Below are positions 12,704 to 25,523 of a stretch of DNA of 64,000 nt, piece after piece. The stretch spans positions 12,188,983 to 12,252,982 of the forward strand of contig NC_087077.1 of the NCBI RefSeq assembly GCF_026151205.1, written 5' to 3'. Positions within the stretch are counted from its first letter, which is position 1. Each line of letters begins with the position of its first letter. Source of the stretch: Bolinopsis microptera. Its lineage: Eukaryota > Ctenophora > Tentaculata > Lobata > Bolinopsidae. The translations under genes were made by a program, and so were the position numbers. Under the pieces are notes generated by a model. The model worked only from the letters and a program-made list of their open reading frames with translations, was not told where the DNA came from and did not search any database.

Positions 12704-12941
12704 TTGATTATATCTCAGTTCCGATCACGACTTATTGTTTTGCCAAATAGCCGTATAAAAAGTCGACCACAACTGTTTAGTCATGAAAGAAAGAAGTTAT
12801 ATTTTTGGCAAGTTAGCCGAAAGTTGAAGTTAAATTGTTGCTGGTAAAACTTTTGACAAACAACTTTAGCTAAATTTCAAATCAAAATTACAACGAACCT
12901 TTTGTATCGATGATTAAATCCAATGATGACAATAGTAGGCA

Positions 12942-13062
12942 CTATGTAATAGCCGTGTTCGGGTAAAAGATAAGAATAGCTGCAGGAAGTTGAGGATCAG
13001 GTTCAAAGTTGCTCCCTTCTTTGTTCCACGGACAACTCTCTTCTTCGCAATTATTCATGTAC
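12942..13062 (-). other. Candidate terminal coding exon, unassigned
   Basis: After a plausible acceptor (TGTGACACAG) there is a 39-codon open frame, beginning YMNNCEEESCPWNKEGSNF and ending NTAIT before TAG. The composition (acidic, Cys-Pro-Trp) looks protein-like, but no partner exon was found and nothing was recognised. It could equally be chance. Confidence 0.2.
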
Positions 13063-15560
13063 CTGTGTCACAACATTTAGAGGAACAAATCGGTAAAAGT
13101 GTTTTCAAAAGTTGAAATTAAACATCGTAATTCACACCCTATAGTCCGCCATTAGATGATGAATATGGCTGAAGCAATCGGAAGGCTCAGTTAACGTCTA
13201 CTACACAGAGAAATAGTTATACTATAGAAATATGACTATAATGTGATTTTGTATTTTACAGACAAATTACGGATATAATGATAATAATAATAATGACTCA
13301 ATAAACAAGCGGATTCCCTGAAAAACAGCACCAAACAGATAATCACAGCCTAGAACTTTCACTAATCAAAAATTTATTCACTGCGTTTATGTTTTTATGT
13401 AAGCAAAGCAGGTCGCCTTCTTCTGATCCCGTAATTGAACTGTGTAATCGCGTAATTGAGATGTGTAGACTAATTCAGCGGGTGGGACCAAATTGGAATA
13501 TCTGATTACATATTGATATACTAGGACGTGTGGTAGTGAGTGTTGTAAACGATGTACATTGTTCATGCAGAAAGTTGACTTAAAATGATTTAGATCGCTT
13601 TAGTTAATATTATAGATAAAGACTGTTTTTCTTCTTCACTCCGCTGATAATGGTCCCAAGAGGGTTGCAAAGCTGATCGAATACCGAATCACCGAATAGC
13701 AATACTTCATCGAACGAATATATTCGATCGAACGAGCATTATTGAGTGACCTACTACATAGTTATACAGCCAAACCTCTACTTACCGTGCCTCTGTTTAT
13801 CTGGCTCCTCGTTTTAATTACTGAGGTATTTTAATTAATTCTCCAAAACCTCTCTTCTGCTATTTCTCTCTTTTTTGCAAACATGTGACAAATTGCCGAT
13901 ATCATTTTGATTTAATCATTGTACGTAGTGAAATATGGCTTTATTAAGCAATTGGTAACAAAAGTGGCCATATTTGTTTTTTAATGAGTCAAAGTATTTG
14001 TAAAATGCATATCAAATAACTTAGTTCTACATTCAAGTCTCCGACCCTCAAGAACATTTTTGTTCTTATGCACACGAAGCATTCGTTTAATCTCACAAAA
14101 ATTAGGTGCCAATACAATAATAATGAACCATCGGATATCACTTTGTATCGATAAGTACACGATCAAGCCATAGCAATGCTGGAAATTAAATTGAATGTTC
14201 AAAACATTGAGTTATAAAAACGGTTGAATCGCCTAATACTATATACTGGTAATAAACCGGTACTAGAGCACAAAGGAAGCCAAAGCGTAGTTTGGTATGA
14301 TATATTAGCAAACATAACAAGATGGTAAGCAACAAGCTGTAAGTAGTATTTACATATTATACGACAGCAGGCTGACTGCAGCACTACCCAGCTAATATGC
14401 GGCATTACATATACACACACCACACGGCAACTTCATGTTAAATCGTCTGATCTGGATGTGGTGACAACCGACAACGCCAAATCCGTATAGGTACTTAGTT
14501 TCAATACAAACGCTGGCAAGATCTGGGGTTTGACTATAGCGCAAACCAAATGTTAAACGCAGATTGTTGGCTGTGCGTGTATAACATTTGATTTCTTAAT
14601 TACGATAATTGAAAAGTAATGCTGTTCTGATGAAGTAGGCAGGATCACATAGTATATTATTAATATAAACTATATATTTTATATATATATTATACTGAAT
14701 ATCCGTTTATAATATATATGATTTATATATATTACTAACAAAACTGTGACAATTTCATCGCTATCGGATTGTTAAAAACAGTGTATAATTATAAAATAAG
14801 GAAATATACAATTTCGTCGTATCCAGAAATTTCCGTACTTCCTTAAAGTTAATTTAAATCTTCCTCACAGAAAAAGGCATGGTTCAAATTTAGATTTGGC
14901 CATAAATTAAAAGTTTTGAAGCCTATTCAAAGTACTTCTATTAAAGAAGTTTTGGTTATCTTGAGCTAAGTTAACTGTTATAAGTATAAAAAACTGATTT
15001 CCTAGGGCGTAGTGTACCTAAGCTAATCTAGCTCTAGTCACGTAGCACGAACGGTAGGGCGTACCGTATGATAGAAGTGAAACGAGTTAATGAAAGATGC
15101 CGGAGAACTATCAAATGGAAAAGAAATACAGGACAAACTTGAAAAATAAAACTTCTTAGTTGCGATAACCTTTTGACGCGACAATTTTACACATTCAAAG
15201 TGTGTAAAATTCAAATAAACCTTTCTATTAAAACCAATATGGACATTGGATAGGTTCAAACTTTACCCGTCAACAAAAGAGCTGGAATATAATTTACAAC
15301 AATTGTCCTACTTATAACCGAAAAGAATTGAAAGACACGTACCTGATTCTTCACTTAGACGCAGGATAATGAAATAGTGACTATTACTACAGAACGGAAT
15401 ATTTATACCGAGCTAGAATACTACCGAATACCTCCCCTTTACAACATGAGGTTACTAACCCTAACCAGGTTAGGGTAATTAGGTTGCATCGTAATTTAGT
15501 TCTGCTGCAAATCAGCAATATCTTGGTAATGGTATGTGATGATTAAACAATAATGTCAGA
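13063..15560. other. Non-coding AT-rich stretch
   Basis: No protein family, RNA gene or clear transposon end is recognised here. It includes a TA-rich microsatellite-like stretch at about 14650-14740. Short open frames in it show no family motifs. Confidence 0.4.
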
Positions 15561-15840
15561 ATGTGTGTTTGTGTGCGTGTGTGTCTGTATGTGTGTCTGT
15601 ATGTGTGTCTGTATGCGCGCGTGTAATTTCCGAGCGGCTTAATCAAGAAAAAGGTAAGAGTTTACGGGGCTTGTTAGGGGAGGGGCACTCATTGCGGTCT
15701 GTTTGGACTGTTATAGAGAGAGTTCATACTTTCATACGACAATTTTATGCGTGTTTTCAAATATAATAGTCGGGTTTATACTCCTGCATTTCCACTGCGA
15801 TAGTGAAGTCCCGGCCGTAGGTACGGGTTACAATAGTGTG
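15561..15840 (-). repeat. Dispersed repeat, copy 2, with TG/TGTCTG microsatellite
   Basis: A TGTGTGTCTGTA microsatellite (15561-15622) is followed by GGTAAGAGTTTACGGGGCTT, a GGTCTGTTTGGACTG block, AGAGAGAGTTCATAC and GATAGTGAAGTCCCGGCCGT. Every block occurs in reverse order and complement at 19262-20035, so this is a deleted copy in the opposite orientation. Confidence 0.6.
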
Positions 15841-18800
15841 ATGATAAAGAACTACAAACGGATAACGCCCCTATTTTATCCGGTGCCGCACTGGGCGCTC
15901 CTTCGTGATTGAATTTCCTGTCTGGCCTGATGTTTTTGTAATGATATGATTTGAATTATTTCATGCGATTGCGATAGAAATACTGACTACTATATTAAAG
16001 CTTATAGTTAGGTATACTCTAAATATGTGCATACATTTGTGTTCATCATTAAGAAATTAAGCGCAACCTTACATTCTATGTAGCTATAATTCGTCAGGCT
16101 AACTAAGCCGCCCCATACACACATACGCTTTAACTCCCATAACGAAGTTTTAATACATTTTGCAATCATGAGACTTTAATCAACAAAACATGATTCATTA
16201 AAAAACCTATAATAAAGAAAATGTGGTTCCTTTTACAAATTCCAAAATTCCTTTAAAATAGATCCGCAGTAGATGTGACAAACCATAAGCTGTGCAGTGG
16301 ATCACAGTCTTCTCAGCATTCATGCAAAAAGATAGATACCACAGAATGATTCTACTACATTCTCATTTAATATTTAATATTAGTGGCATATGCAGGTTAG
16401 TCTGACTAGCAATTGTACTGTTCGACAAAGAACTGTAGTTATCAAGCAGACTTCATTTGAACAGATGTGATACTACCAAACAAGGTATGATAAAATGGAC
16501 TAAGAGCCATTTATTATATTGAGATGTCTACCCTATTCATCATATGTGATATGATTACAATAAACGGAAACCCTATAAACCGGGCTTTTCGAGCTCGACT
16601 TACAATTATTGCTCCAAAATATTGGTTTTGTGAATAAACTTCTGATAATTTGTAACATTTTTTGATTTTTTTGGTATATATGAATGTTCGGGGCCATTGC
16701 CAAGGTCCATTAGGTGATACTATCACCAACTTTATATTTATTGAAGCTTAAAATGTTCTAAATTTACTCTGCCTCTCTATGTAGTCGTCTCGATTTGGAA
16801 TCTATACTTGCTTGCTTGACGCATGTAAATTTTCTTGCAAGTTGAGCATGCCACGTGGCTAAGCATGTCATGTGACATTTGCGTTGCGTCTCCAAGACGA
16901 CCGGATGCAGTACGCTTGCACGGAACTTTCTGCTAGAGTACATCTAGGATTACTTAATTGATTTATATCTTGATTATAGGCATATCCCACTGGTGATATG
17001 TAAGCATCTTATAACTTACGATACATTAATACTTGCGATGATGATTTTGGCGAGTTTTTGCGAGGAAACTCTGTCGTGCAGCGTCACAGTAAGCATGCTA
17101 TCCTTGTTACTGAGTCTTCATTATTCCTGCATCATTTGTTTGATTCGTTTCTACAGTGCGTATATTGTTGTACTTTGCAAGTTAGCTGCACATACTCTTG
17201 CGTTTATGCGATTATCGTCTCTTTAAAGGTTGCCATGCCTACATTTGTCCACTTAAAATGGTAAAATTTGCGTAGTTATTAACTCCCCTCTTGTGTTAAT
17301 ATTTCATACAAATACAGATAAAGTTTCAATATATGATATAGTACACTTTATCTCCTTCTACACTAATAGGAATATAAGGAATTAAGATATTACTGCTAGA
17401 ATCATTAAGTTCTCTAAAGTGCAAATGCTATCCGCTTTTCATAAGTTTATCATTATTACTTTTAAGTTATAAATATATACAGAACAAACCTTAACATAAT
17501 AGCGTCATACTCATAGCCCAAAAACAAGAGTTGTTATTGATAAGTCAGTTTAGAAATATGCGGTACCTCATAATGAATCTAAAAAGAAATGAAATGTCAT
17601 TTGTTTCATCATGTGTGTAGAAAGAAAAAACTCTTGGGACGCTTTGACACAATTCAAGAGCATAACATATTAAACATGTTAAAGATTTATCGCCTTAAAG
17701 TTTTAGAAGTCGAAGAACTTAGATGCAAAGATCCTTTTACATGTTTTAATTCTATGTCCAACTGAAATGTTAGAACTTAATTTTTAAGGAACTACCTATA
17801 TTATTTATTTTGAGTATCGACCGATTATTCTTCGGTAATTAAACAGTAATCGACATCCCCATCATCCCTTCAACTTTAGTTCCGAAATTATGCCAATTCC
17901 AATTGGCCGTTGGGGAATGGAGGTACCTGGTACATGACACTGTCATTTAGTCATTAACTCAACTCAAAAGATGATTAACTTTACTCAAAATATAATCAAA
18001 GAAAGATTGCTGTATTGCGATGTTCCGGTGTTGAACCTGCCTACACCGTTTTAGTATTTATGCGGTATATAATAACGTTTTAGTATATACCGTTTTAGTA
18101 TTACATTTGCTGTCAACACTTTCCAGATGTCAGGGAGAGCTAAATCACCTCAGTCCAACTAGTTCTCATCGATACGGCGAGACTGCAATAATATAATTTT
18201 GGGGCTCATTAGGGATTTCGGATCGGGAGCGTTCTAGAATTCTAAACTTCACCACTGCTTACACGTGAAGCTATATTCAATTAAGTCAGCTGCCGGCTGC
18301 GGTATCAAGTTTTCTGATGTCAACATTTGTAAGTGAGTAAGTGCTCCATTAAAGTGCATTTGCCATGACAACCCAGATGTATGCAAGACGATACTCTTAC
18401 TAATGCTCATTGGGTTGCCATAACAACCAATTTTACAGCTTATCCTACGAGTTACATATTACATATTATTTTCTCCGGGACAGACCTACCTGGTGTGCAT
18501 ATCCTTTGTCTTCTTAGTTGTGGAGGTCAGAGTTGTATTGTGTTGTATTGATACCCATACACTAACTACTAACTAGTTACAAGGAATAAACTACTTCTAT
18601 CTATAAGATCTTTTGTATTTTCAGTTTCGTTTGGCAAAATTTTATTACACAATTTCTAAAACCTCCAAATTTTAACTCGCCAAGTTTTACTTATCTAAAA
18701 TGTTTTTTCCAGATTGTTCCTTGTATGTGCCACATGTGTTTCCCAGATTTCTTGACGATATATTACTGAAGTACATTAAATACAATCAATCTATAGAAAT

Positions 18801-18990
18801 CATTTAAAATTGCTGAAAGAAAACCTTCACAAAGCTTAAATTTACGGTTCAACCGCTAATTTAATCTGCATTATCAAAAGCCCCATCTCATCTAACTTTG
18901 ACAATGTTTTTCCACTGACCTCGGTTCAACCATAAAAGTATCAACACTCAACATAACTAAATCTTCTTCCTGATAGGTGTCAAATTATAT
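15841..18990. other. Non-coding stretch upstream of the CFAP97-domain gene
   Basis: No recognisable exons, RNA genes or transposon termini were found. The promoter and any 5' UTR exon of the gene starting at 19001 should lie here; a possible leader acceptor (CCTGTAG) lies just before the ATG. Confidence 0.4.
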
Positions 18991-19000
18991 ACCTGTAGTC

Positions 19001-22000
19001 ATGCATAACAGCTATCAGCCCTTAAAGCCTGCAAGCAACAAGCTTCTCAAAAAGCGGTGGGATGGGGCAGCCCAAGAAATGCATCGTAAAAAAGTGTCTG
19101 GAGCGAAATCAGTTGTGGATACCGGATCACCAGCAACCTACACTCACCTCCAATATAAAATGAAAAAAATGCAGGTTTGTCTACGTTTTATTACATTGGG
19201 ACATTTTCGCCTTTATTCCTATTACTAGCAAACCCTTTAGCTAGGCTTTCGACATCGATTACTAATACTAGCTTATTACTTACTAGTGTTACCCGGCCTT
19301 CGGCCGGGATTTCACTGCCGCAGTTAAAAAGGGTAGGAGTAATTACCCGCTGAGTCAAAACCTGCATTAGGTGACCCAATAGTTTCTTAAACAATAATCT
19401 CATAATCAGTTATTTGTTGTGGATAATTAAGTCATTATTAGCCATGAGGCACCACATTCCATGATCATAAGGTCTGAACACCGACTATTACACCTTATCA
19501 CTCCCGTCTTGAACCGCTTTCCATTTTTATTTAAATCATTATAGAAATTAACCCTTGTTAACTCCGCACCACACCCGCCTATTAAGCTATTATATTTGAA
19601 AACACGCATGACATTGTCGTATGAACTCTCTCTTTCTCTCTCTCTGCAGTCCAAACAGACCCCAAACACTAACAGTCCCCCTCCCCTAATAAGCTTAAGG
19701 TATAACATTACAGCGAATCTTCCGGGCTAATCCAATTATGACGCTACTTAAATGCAGCTATAACATATTATACAGTAATGAGAGAGAGAGCAAGCCCCGT
19801 AACTCTTGCCGTTCTTCTCAAGCCATTTTATGTAACATTTGTGGTACAAAACCATCAATTAAACCACTTACCACCGGCCGATTTAAAAAAAATTTGCTTA
19901 TGGGCTTCATCAGAGTTTTGTCGGCACTATACCGAAAAAACCAGTCCCGTAACTCTTACCGTTTTTTTTGTATAACCGTTCGGAAATTACACACAGACAG
20001 ACACACAGACACACAGACACACACACCTTCTGGTGTTATTAAGTTGATTAGGATCACCCTATTCATGATTCAGTTATAAGCCAAAATAATGTTTTTCTCC
20101 CGCTTTAACCCGCAAAATGATAAAATGACTTCTCATCAGCTAGAAGAGGAGCGACACGCTATAGTTGATCGTGATAACAGGCATTTACTGGAGAAAATGA
20201 GCGCCATAATGAGGACAAGGGGCCGAGTTGATAACTGGAATGATTACCAACCAAAGAGGTAACCATAACTACCCTTATCTTCTAACTTATCGTTATTTGT
20301 GACCCTTATATACCCGGAGTGTTGATACTAATTGTTACCATAGCAAGTGCCAGCGGAGAAGGGGAATACTGTTCGATAATTCCATGACCAATAGTCACAG
20401 ATACAGGATATCTTCTAACGTTTTTACTAACCTCAGTTTGAACAAGACCAAGAGAACAAGGGAGCTCATCCGAGTGACGTTGGAAAATCAGAAAATCTTG
20501 GCACGTATCCAAGCAAAGCAGCCACAGTACAGCGCCAAAAAATGGGTATATTATTATAAAGTTATAAGGTTTAAAATATGTACCTAAAGTTAATAAAAAT
20601 TATTGGATCGAATGATTATTATATTAATTGCAAGTCTCCACTCTCCAGTCATTCTCTAGTTCACGGCTCCATTTCTTATCACTTTCGATGTTTATTTTTT
20701 TCCGGTTCCAGTTGACCCTTTCTCATATTAATTAAGGGTCAGAATACAGTATTGGAGAAAGTTCTTGACTTGTTATAATTGTAACAAAATTGCAGGAAGA
20801 AAGTTGGATGGAGACTAAGCGGTTTATGAAGAGTGTCCGAAAATATTCAGACGATTGGTATCAACTGCAAGAGGCAGAGAGGAGGCAGGCTAGCAAACAG
20901 CCATCCAGAGCAGTAAGTGCCACTTTTAAATAATTGAACGTATGATTCCTTCAACCAGCCATCTAATAGAGATAACTTTTAAACTAATGATTCGTATTTT
21001 GTAAGACACAGTTTTAAGAAAGCCTGACTGTCATATTATGGCAGGCTTCAAGTCACGCTAGAGCAACCACTGCAGCAGAAGAGAGGGATTCTGAAGATGA
21101 GGTATGTTCTCCTTTTTATCATAATTTTTTCTAAGATTATTTTTAGAATGTTCAGTTAGAAAGTTGCAGTTTTCTTCTTTTGTTCACCGTGAAACGGTAA
21201 GAAATTTCTGGCCTGACTTTGGCGTGACTCGTTGCCTCCATCAGTATGAGGAAGAGTTTGAGAGTGATAATGAAGAGGTATCTAGAGAGCCCACAGCCGA
21301 TTCGCTCAAATTGCCTGCCATTGACCAAAACAAGGGTGTGGTGCAAGCCTCTGCTAGTCCAACTAGATCGTCCAGGGCCGCTTCAAAGACTCCAATCGCA
21401 GTATCAGTCACGCCTGTTACCAAATCAGTCACACCTGTTACCAAATCAGTCACACCGATTAGCAAAAAAGCAGCATCCCCCAAACCAGATACTCCTAAGA
21501 AATCTGCTACTCCCGCTGAAAAACCTGCTTCTCCTGTAAAGAAATCGGTTACACCTTCTGAAAAACCAGCTACACCAGCAAAGAAATCTGCTACTCCCGC
21601 TGAAAAACCGGCTTCACCAACCAAGAAATCTGCCACTCCTGCCGAAAAACCAGCCACGCCAGCCCAGAAATCTGCTACACCAGCTGAAAAACCAGCCACT
21701 CCTGCTGCAAAACCAGCTACTCCAGCCCAGAAACCGGCTACTCCTGCTGAAAAACCAGCTACCCCAGCCAAATCTGCCACTCCAGCTGAAAAATCAGCTA
21801 CTCCTGCCCAGAAATCTGCCACACCTTCTGAAAAACCAGCTACCCCAGCCGAAAAATCGGCTACTCCTGCTGAAAAACCAGCAACGCCTGCCCAGAAATC
21901 TGTCACTCCTGCAGAAAAACCAGCTACACCAGCCGAAAAATCTGCTACTCCTGCTGCAAAACCAGCAACCCCAGCCAAATCTGCCACTCCAGCTGAAAAA

Positions 22001-25000
22001 CCAGCTACTCCTGCCCAGAAATCTGCCACTCCTGCTGAAAAACCAGCAACACCAGCCGAAAAATCTGCTACTCCTGCTGCAAAACCAGCAACGCCTGCTC
22101 AAAAAGCTGCCACTCCTGCTGAAAAACCAGCTACTCCAGCCGAAAAATCGGCTACTCCTGCTGCAAAACCAGCAACACCTGCTGAAAAACCTGCTGAAAA
22201 ACCAGCAACCCCAGCCCAGAAATCTGCCACTCCTGCTGCAAAACCAGCTACTCCTGCTGCAAAACCTGCTACTCCTGCTGAAAAACCACCTACTCCTGCT
22301 GCAAAACCTGCTGAAAAACCAGCTACTCCTGCAGCAAAACCTGCTGAGAAGCCAGCCACTCCTGCTGCAAAATCAGCTACTCCTGCAGCAAAACCTGCTG
22401 AAAAACCAGCCACTCCTGCTGCAAAACCAGCTACTCCTGCAGCAAAACCTGCTGAGAAACCAGTCACTCCTGCTGCAAAACCTGCTGAAAAACCAGCTAC
22501 TCCTTCAGCAAAACCTGCTGAGAAGCCAGCCACTCCTGCTGCAAAACCAGCTACTCCTACTGCAAAACCTGCCGAAAAACCAGCTACTCCTGCTGCGAAA
22601 CCAGCTACTCCTGCTGCGAAACCAGCTACTCCTGCAGCAAAACTTGCTGAAAAACCAGTCACTCCTGCTGCAAAACCATCTACTCCTGCTGCAAAACCAG
22701 CTACTCCTGCAGCAAAACCTGTTGAAAAACCAGCCACTCCTGCTGCAAAACCAGCCACTCCTGCTGCAAAACCAGCTACTCCTGCAGCAAAACCTGTTGA
22801 AAAACCAGCCACTCCTGCTGCAAAACCAGCTACTCCTGCAGCAAAACCTGCTGAAAAACCAGCCACTCCTGCTGCGAAACCAGCTACTCCTGCAGCAAAA
22901 CCTGTTGAAAAACCAGCCACTCCTGCTGCGAAACCATCTACTCCTGCAGCAAAACCAGCTGAAAAACCAGCCACTCCTGCTGCGAAACCAGCCACTCCTG
23001 CTGCAAAACCAGCTACTCCTGCAGCAAAACCTGCTGAAAAACCAGCCACTCCTGCTGCAAAACCAGCTACTCCTGCAGCAAAACCTGCTGAAAAACCAGT
23101 CACTCCTGCTGCAAAACCATCTACTCCTGCAGCAAAACCTGCTGAAAAACCAGCCACTCCAGCTGCAAAATCAGCTACTCCTGCTGCAAAACCATCTACT
23201 CCTGCAGCAAAACCTGCTGAAAAACCAGCCACTCCTGCAGCAAAACCTGCTGAAAAACCAGCCACTCCTGCTGCAAAACCATCTACTCCTGCAGCAAAAC
23301 CAGCTGAAAAACCAGCCACTCCTGCTACGAAACCAGCTACTCCTGCAGCAAAACCTGCTGAAAAACCAGCCACTCCTGCTGCGAAACCAGCCACTCCTGC
23401 TGCAAAACCAGCTACTCCTGCAGCAAAACCTGCTGAAAAACCAGCCACTCCTGCTGCAAAACCAGCTACTCCTGCAGCAAAACCTGCTGAAAAACCAGCC
23501 ACTCCTGCTGCGAAACCAGCTACTCCTGCAGCAAAACCTGCTGAAAAACCAGCCACTCCTGCTGCGAAACCAGCCACTCCTGCTGCAAAACCAGCTACTC
23601 CTGCAGCAAAACCTGCTGAAAAACCAGCCACTCCTGCTGCAAAACCAGCTACTCCTGCAGCAAAACCTGCTGAAAAACCAGCCACTCCTGCTGCAAAACC
23701 AGTAACTCCAGCCCAGAAATCTGCCACTCCTGCTGCAAAACCAGCCACTCCTGCTGAGAAACCAGCTACTCCAGCCCAGAAATCTGCCACTCCAGCCGCA
23801 AAACCAGCTACACCCGCAAAGAAAGCAGCTACTCCTGTCGAAAAAGTGCTCACTCCCAAACCACCCTCCTCACCAAAGCCAAAAAAGGAGGCAAGTTTTA
23901 TTGTGGATCTCCAGACGTGTTTGTGAGGCATCTAGTTTTCGTAAGTGTAGCTCCATTACCCTCGCGTGATGCCACACTACCTTAGCCGTGAAGTCGCACT
24001 CCCTAAGCCGTGATGTCACATTCTCAAGCAGTGACGTCACAACATTAAACCGTGAAGGTGCTTTGTGCACTGTATAAGCTTTAACACGCCCCCATTCTTT
24101 TAATGTAACCTTTAACCTTATCATAAAAACCAAGCTCTTTCATCTCTTCCCAAGGTGGGCAATATAGCTCCCAAGTTGTAAAATTGTATTTAGATTTGTC
24201 TTATTTATTGTGCAGATTGGTCAACTGTACATGTAGTTGTATGGCACTAGGACGGTTAATGTAGTTTCATAATAGAAGGTGCTGAATGTTTTTTTTTGTG
24301 TTGGTAATGGTATAAGAACTGGACTTGTAGGGTTTGTTAGGTTATTCGTACCGCTGTATATTAATATATCAGTGTCTGTAATGTAGCTGTACAAAAACAA
24401 CCATCATATTATTATGATTCAAAACTCTCCATTACCAGAGGCCGAGGGTATATTTCCTAAATTTGAACTTCGATCTAAACTTTGTAAGTAACATATTAAA
24501 GAGCTGCTTACTGTATAACTTATCGTTTTAACTTTAAAACGGTTTTAGAAACGCTGCCGTTTTTTAAGTTCCTATTGGTTTGCGGACTTACATTTGACAA
24601 TCATTAACGATTAATTAAAGTGCGCGTTTTGCAGTTTTATACTGCCAGTGCAGTGGGTTAAGTCACTGAAGTGTTTGTTGGTTGAAAATGAGTGTGGACT
24701 GCGGATGTCCCACCTGCGATTGAAACAGCAGTTAGACTGAGAGAGGATGAAGATAGTATGTAAAGAGTATCTGGAAAATATTTAAAGAGCATATTTTATA
24801 TTTAGAGAGCATTTATAGTTTGGGGTTCTATTATTTTTCTGGCCCTAATAGTAATATAGTGTCGTGTCGTGTCGTGTCGTGTCGTGTCGTGTCGTGTCGT
24901 GTCGTGTCGTGTCGTGTCGTGTCGTGTCGTGTCGTGTCGTGTCGTGTCGTGTCGTGTCGTAGGATAATTTAAATTGGTTTGAAATAATATTATTAACATT

Positions 25001-25523
25001 ATTCAATAACCAGGATAAAAGTAAACCAGCAACTCCTGTGAAGCCTGCAACACCTGCAAAGGCTGCAACACCCGCGAAGCCTGCAACACCTGCAAAGGCT
25101 GAAACACCATCGAAGCCTGCAACACCTGCGAAGGCTGAAACACCAGCAAAACCTGCAACACCCGCGCAGCCTGCAACACCTGCAAAGGCTGCAACACCCG
25201 CGAAACCTGCAACACCTGCGAAGGCTGAAACACCATCGAAGCCTGCAACACCCGCGAAGACTGAAACACCAGCGAAGCCTGCAACACCTGCGAAGGCTGA
25301 AACACCAGCGAAGCCTGCAACACCCGCGAAACCTGCAACACCAGCGAAACCTGCAACACCCGCAAAGGCTGAAACACCATCGAAGCCTGCAACACCTGCG
25401 AAGGCTGAAACACCAGCAAAACCTGCAACACCCGCGAAGCCTGCAACACCAACAAAAGCTGAAACACCAGCGAAGCCGGCAACACCTGCGAAGCCTGCAG
25501 AACCAACGATATCAGAAAAGTGA
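19001..25523 (+). CDS. CFAP97 (Hemingway) domain protein with giant K-P-A-T-P-A repeat tail
   Basis: Seven exons join in phase: 19001-19174, 20140-20258, 20437-20545, 20796-20912, 21045-21101, 21245-23890 and 25014-25523, giving about 1243 residues. Residues 1-173 form a CFAP97 domain as in CFAP97D1/CFAP97D2: MHNSYQPLKP, KRWD, AKSVVDTGSPATYTHLQ, LEEERHAIVDRDNRHLLEKM, IMRTRG-x-VDNWN, SLNKTKR-x-REL and a final W-E-E-S-W. This family is tied to cilia and sperm flagella. An acidic linker (EERDSEDE, YEEEFESDNEE) follows, then about 1000 residues of TPA-K/E/A-KPA repeats rich in Lys, Pro, Ala and Thr, with many T-P-x-K sites resembling histone H1 tails. Exon 6 ends at AAGGAG|GCAAGT, a GC-AG intron; the in-frame read-through would stop at 23926. 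The tail could bind DNA or microtubules; that is inference. Confidence 0.88.
19262..20035 (+). mobile_element. Dispersed MITE-like repeat, copy 3 (fullest copy), in intron 1
   Basis: It begins near TTACTAGTGTTACCCGGCC and a CGGCCTTCGGCCGG palindrome, and runs through a CTCTCTTTCTCTCTCTCTGC tract and two copies of a CCCGTAACTCTTRCCG motif. It ends in an ACACAGACAGACACAC microsatellite. Shortened copies lie at 10590-10990 and 15561-15840 in the opposite orientation. It lies wholly in the first intron of the CFAP97-domain gene. Confidence 0.55.
21479..23860 (+). repeat. Coding minisatellite for KPATPAA / KPAEKPATPAA units
   Basis: About 2.4 kb of tandem coding repeats. The early part alternates EKPATPAQKSATPA. 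From about 22200 a higher-order unit, KPAEKPATPAAKPATPAA, dominates with near-identical codons, pointing to recent amplification or gene conversion. Frame is kept throughout. A second, more diverged array (KPATPAKAETPAK) resumes in the last exon at 25035-25510. Confidence 0.9.
24859..24960. repeat. (GTGTC)n microsatellite, about 20 copies
   Basis: Uninterrupted pentanucleotide repeats for 102 bp lie in the GC-AG intron (23891-25013), about 50 bp before the last acceptor. The purity implies a young and probably length-variable tract. Confidence 0.95.

Noticed and set aside
22644-23705. Plus-strand Leu/Gln-rich frame (LLLQNQPLLLQ)
   Set aside because: Out-of-frame reading of the same minisatellite, with no independent start context or domain.
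22099-23931. Long minus-strand frame encoding GVAGFAAGVAGFSAG repeats
   Set aside because: It is the antisense shadow of the KPATPA coding repeat; the plus strand has the conserved CFAP97 exons and splice sites in phase.
24802-24999. Minus frame of TTRHD repeats
   Set aside because: Translation of a (GTGTC)n microsatellite inside an intron.
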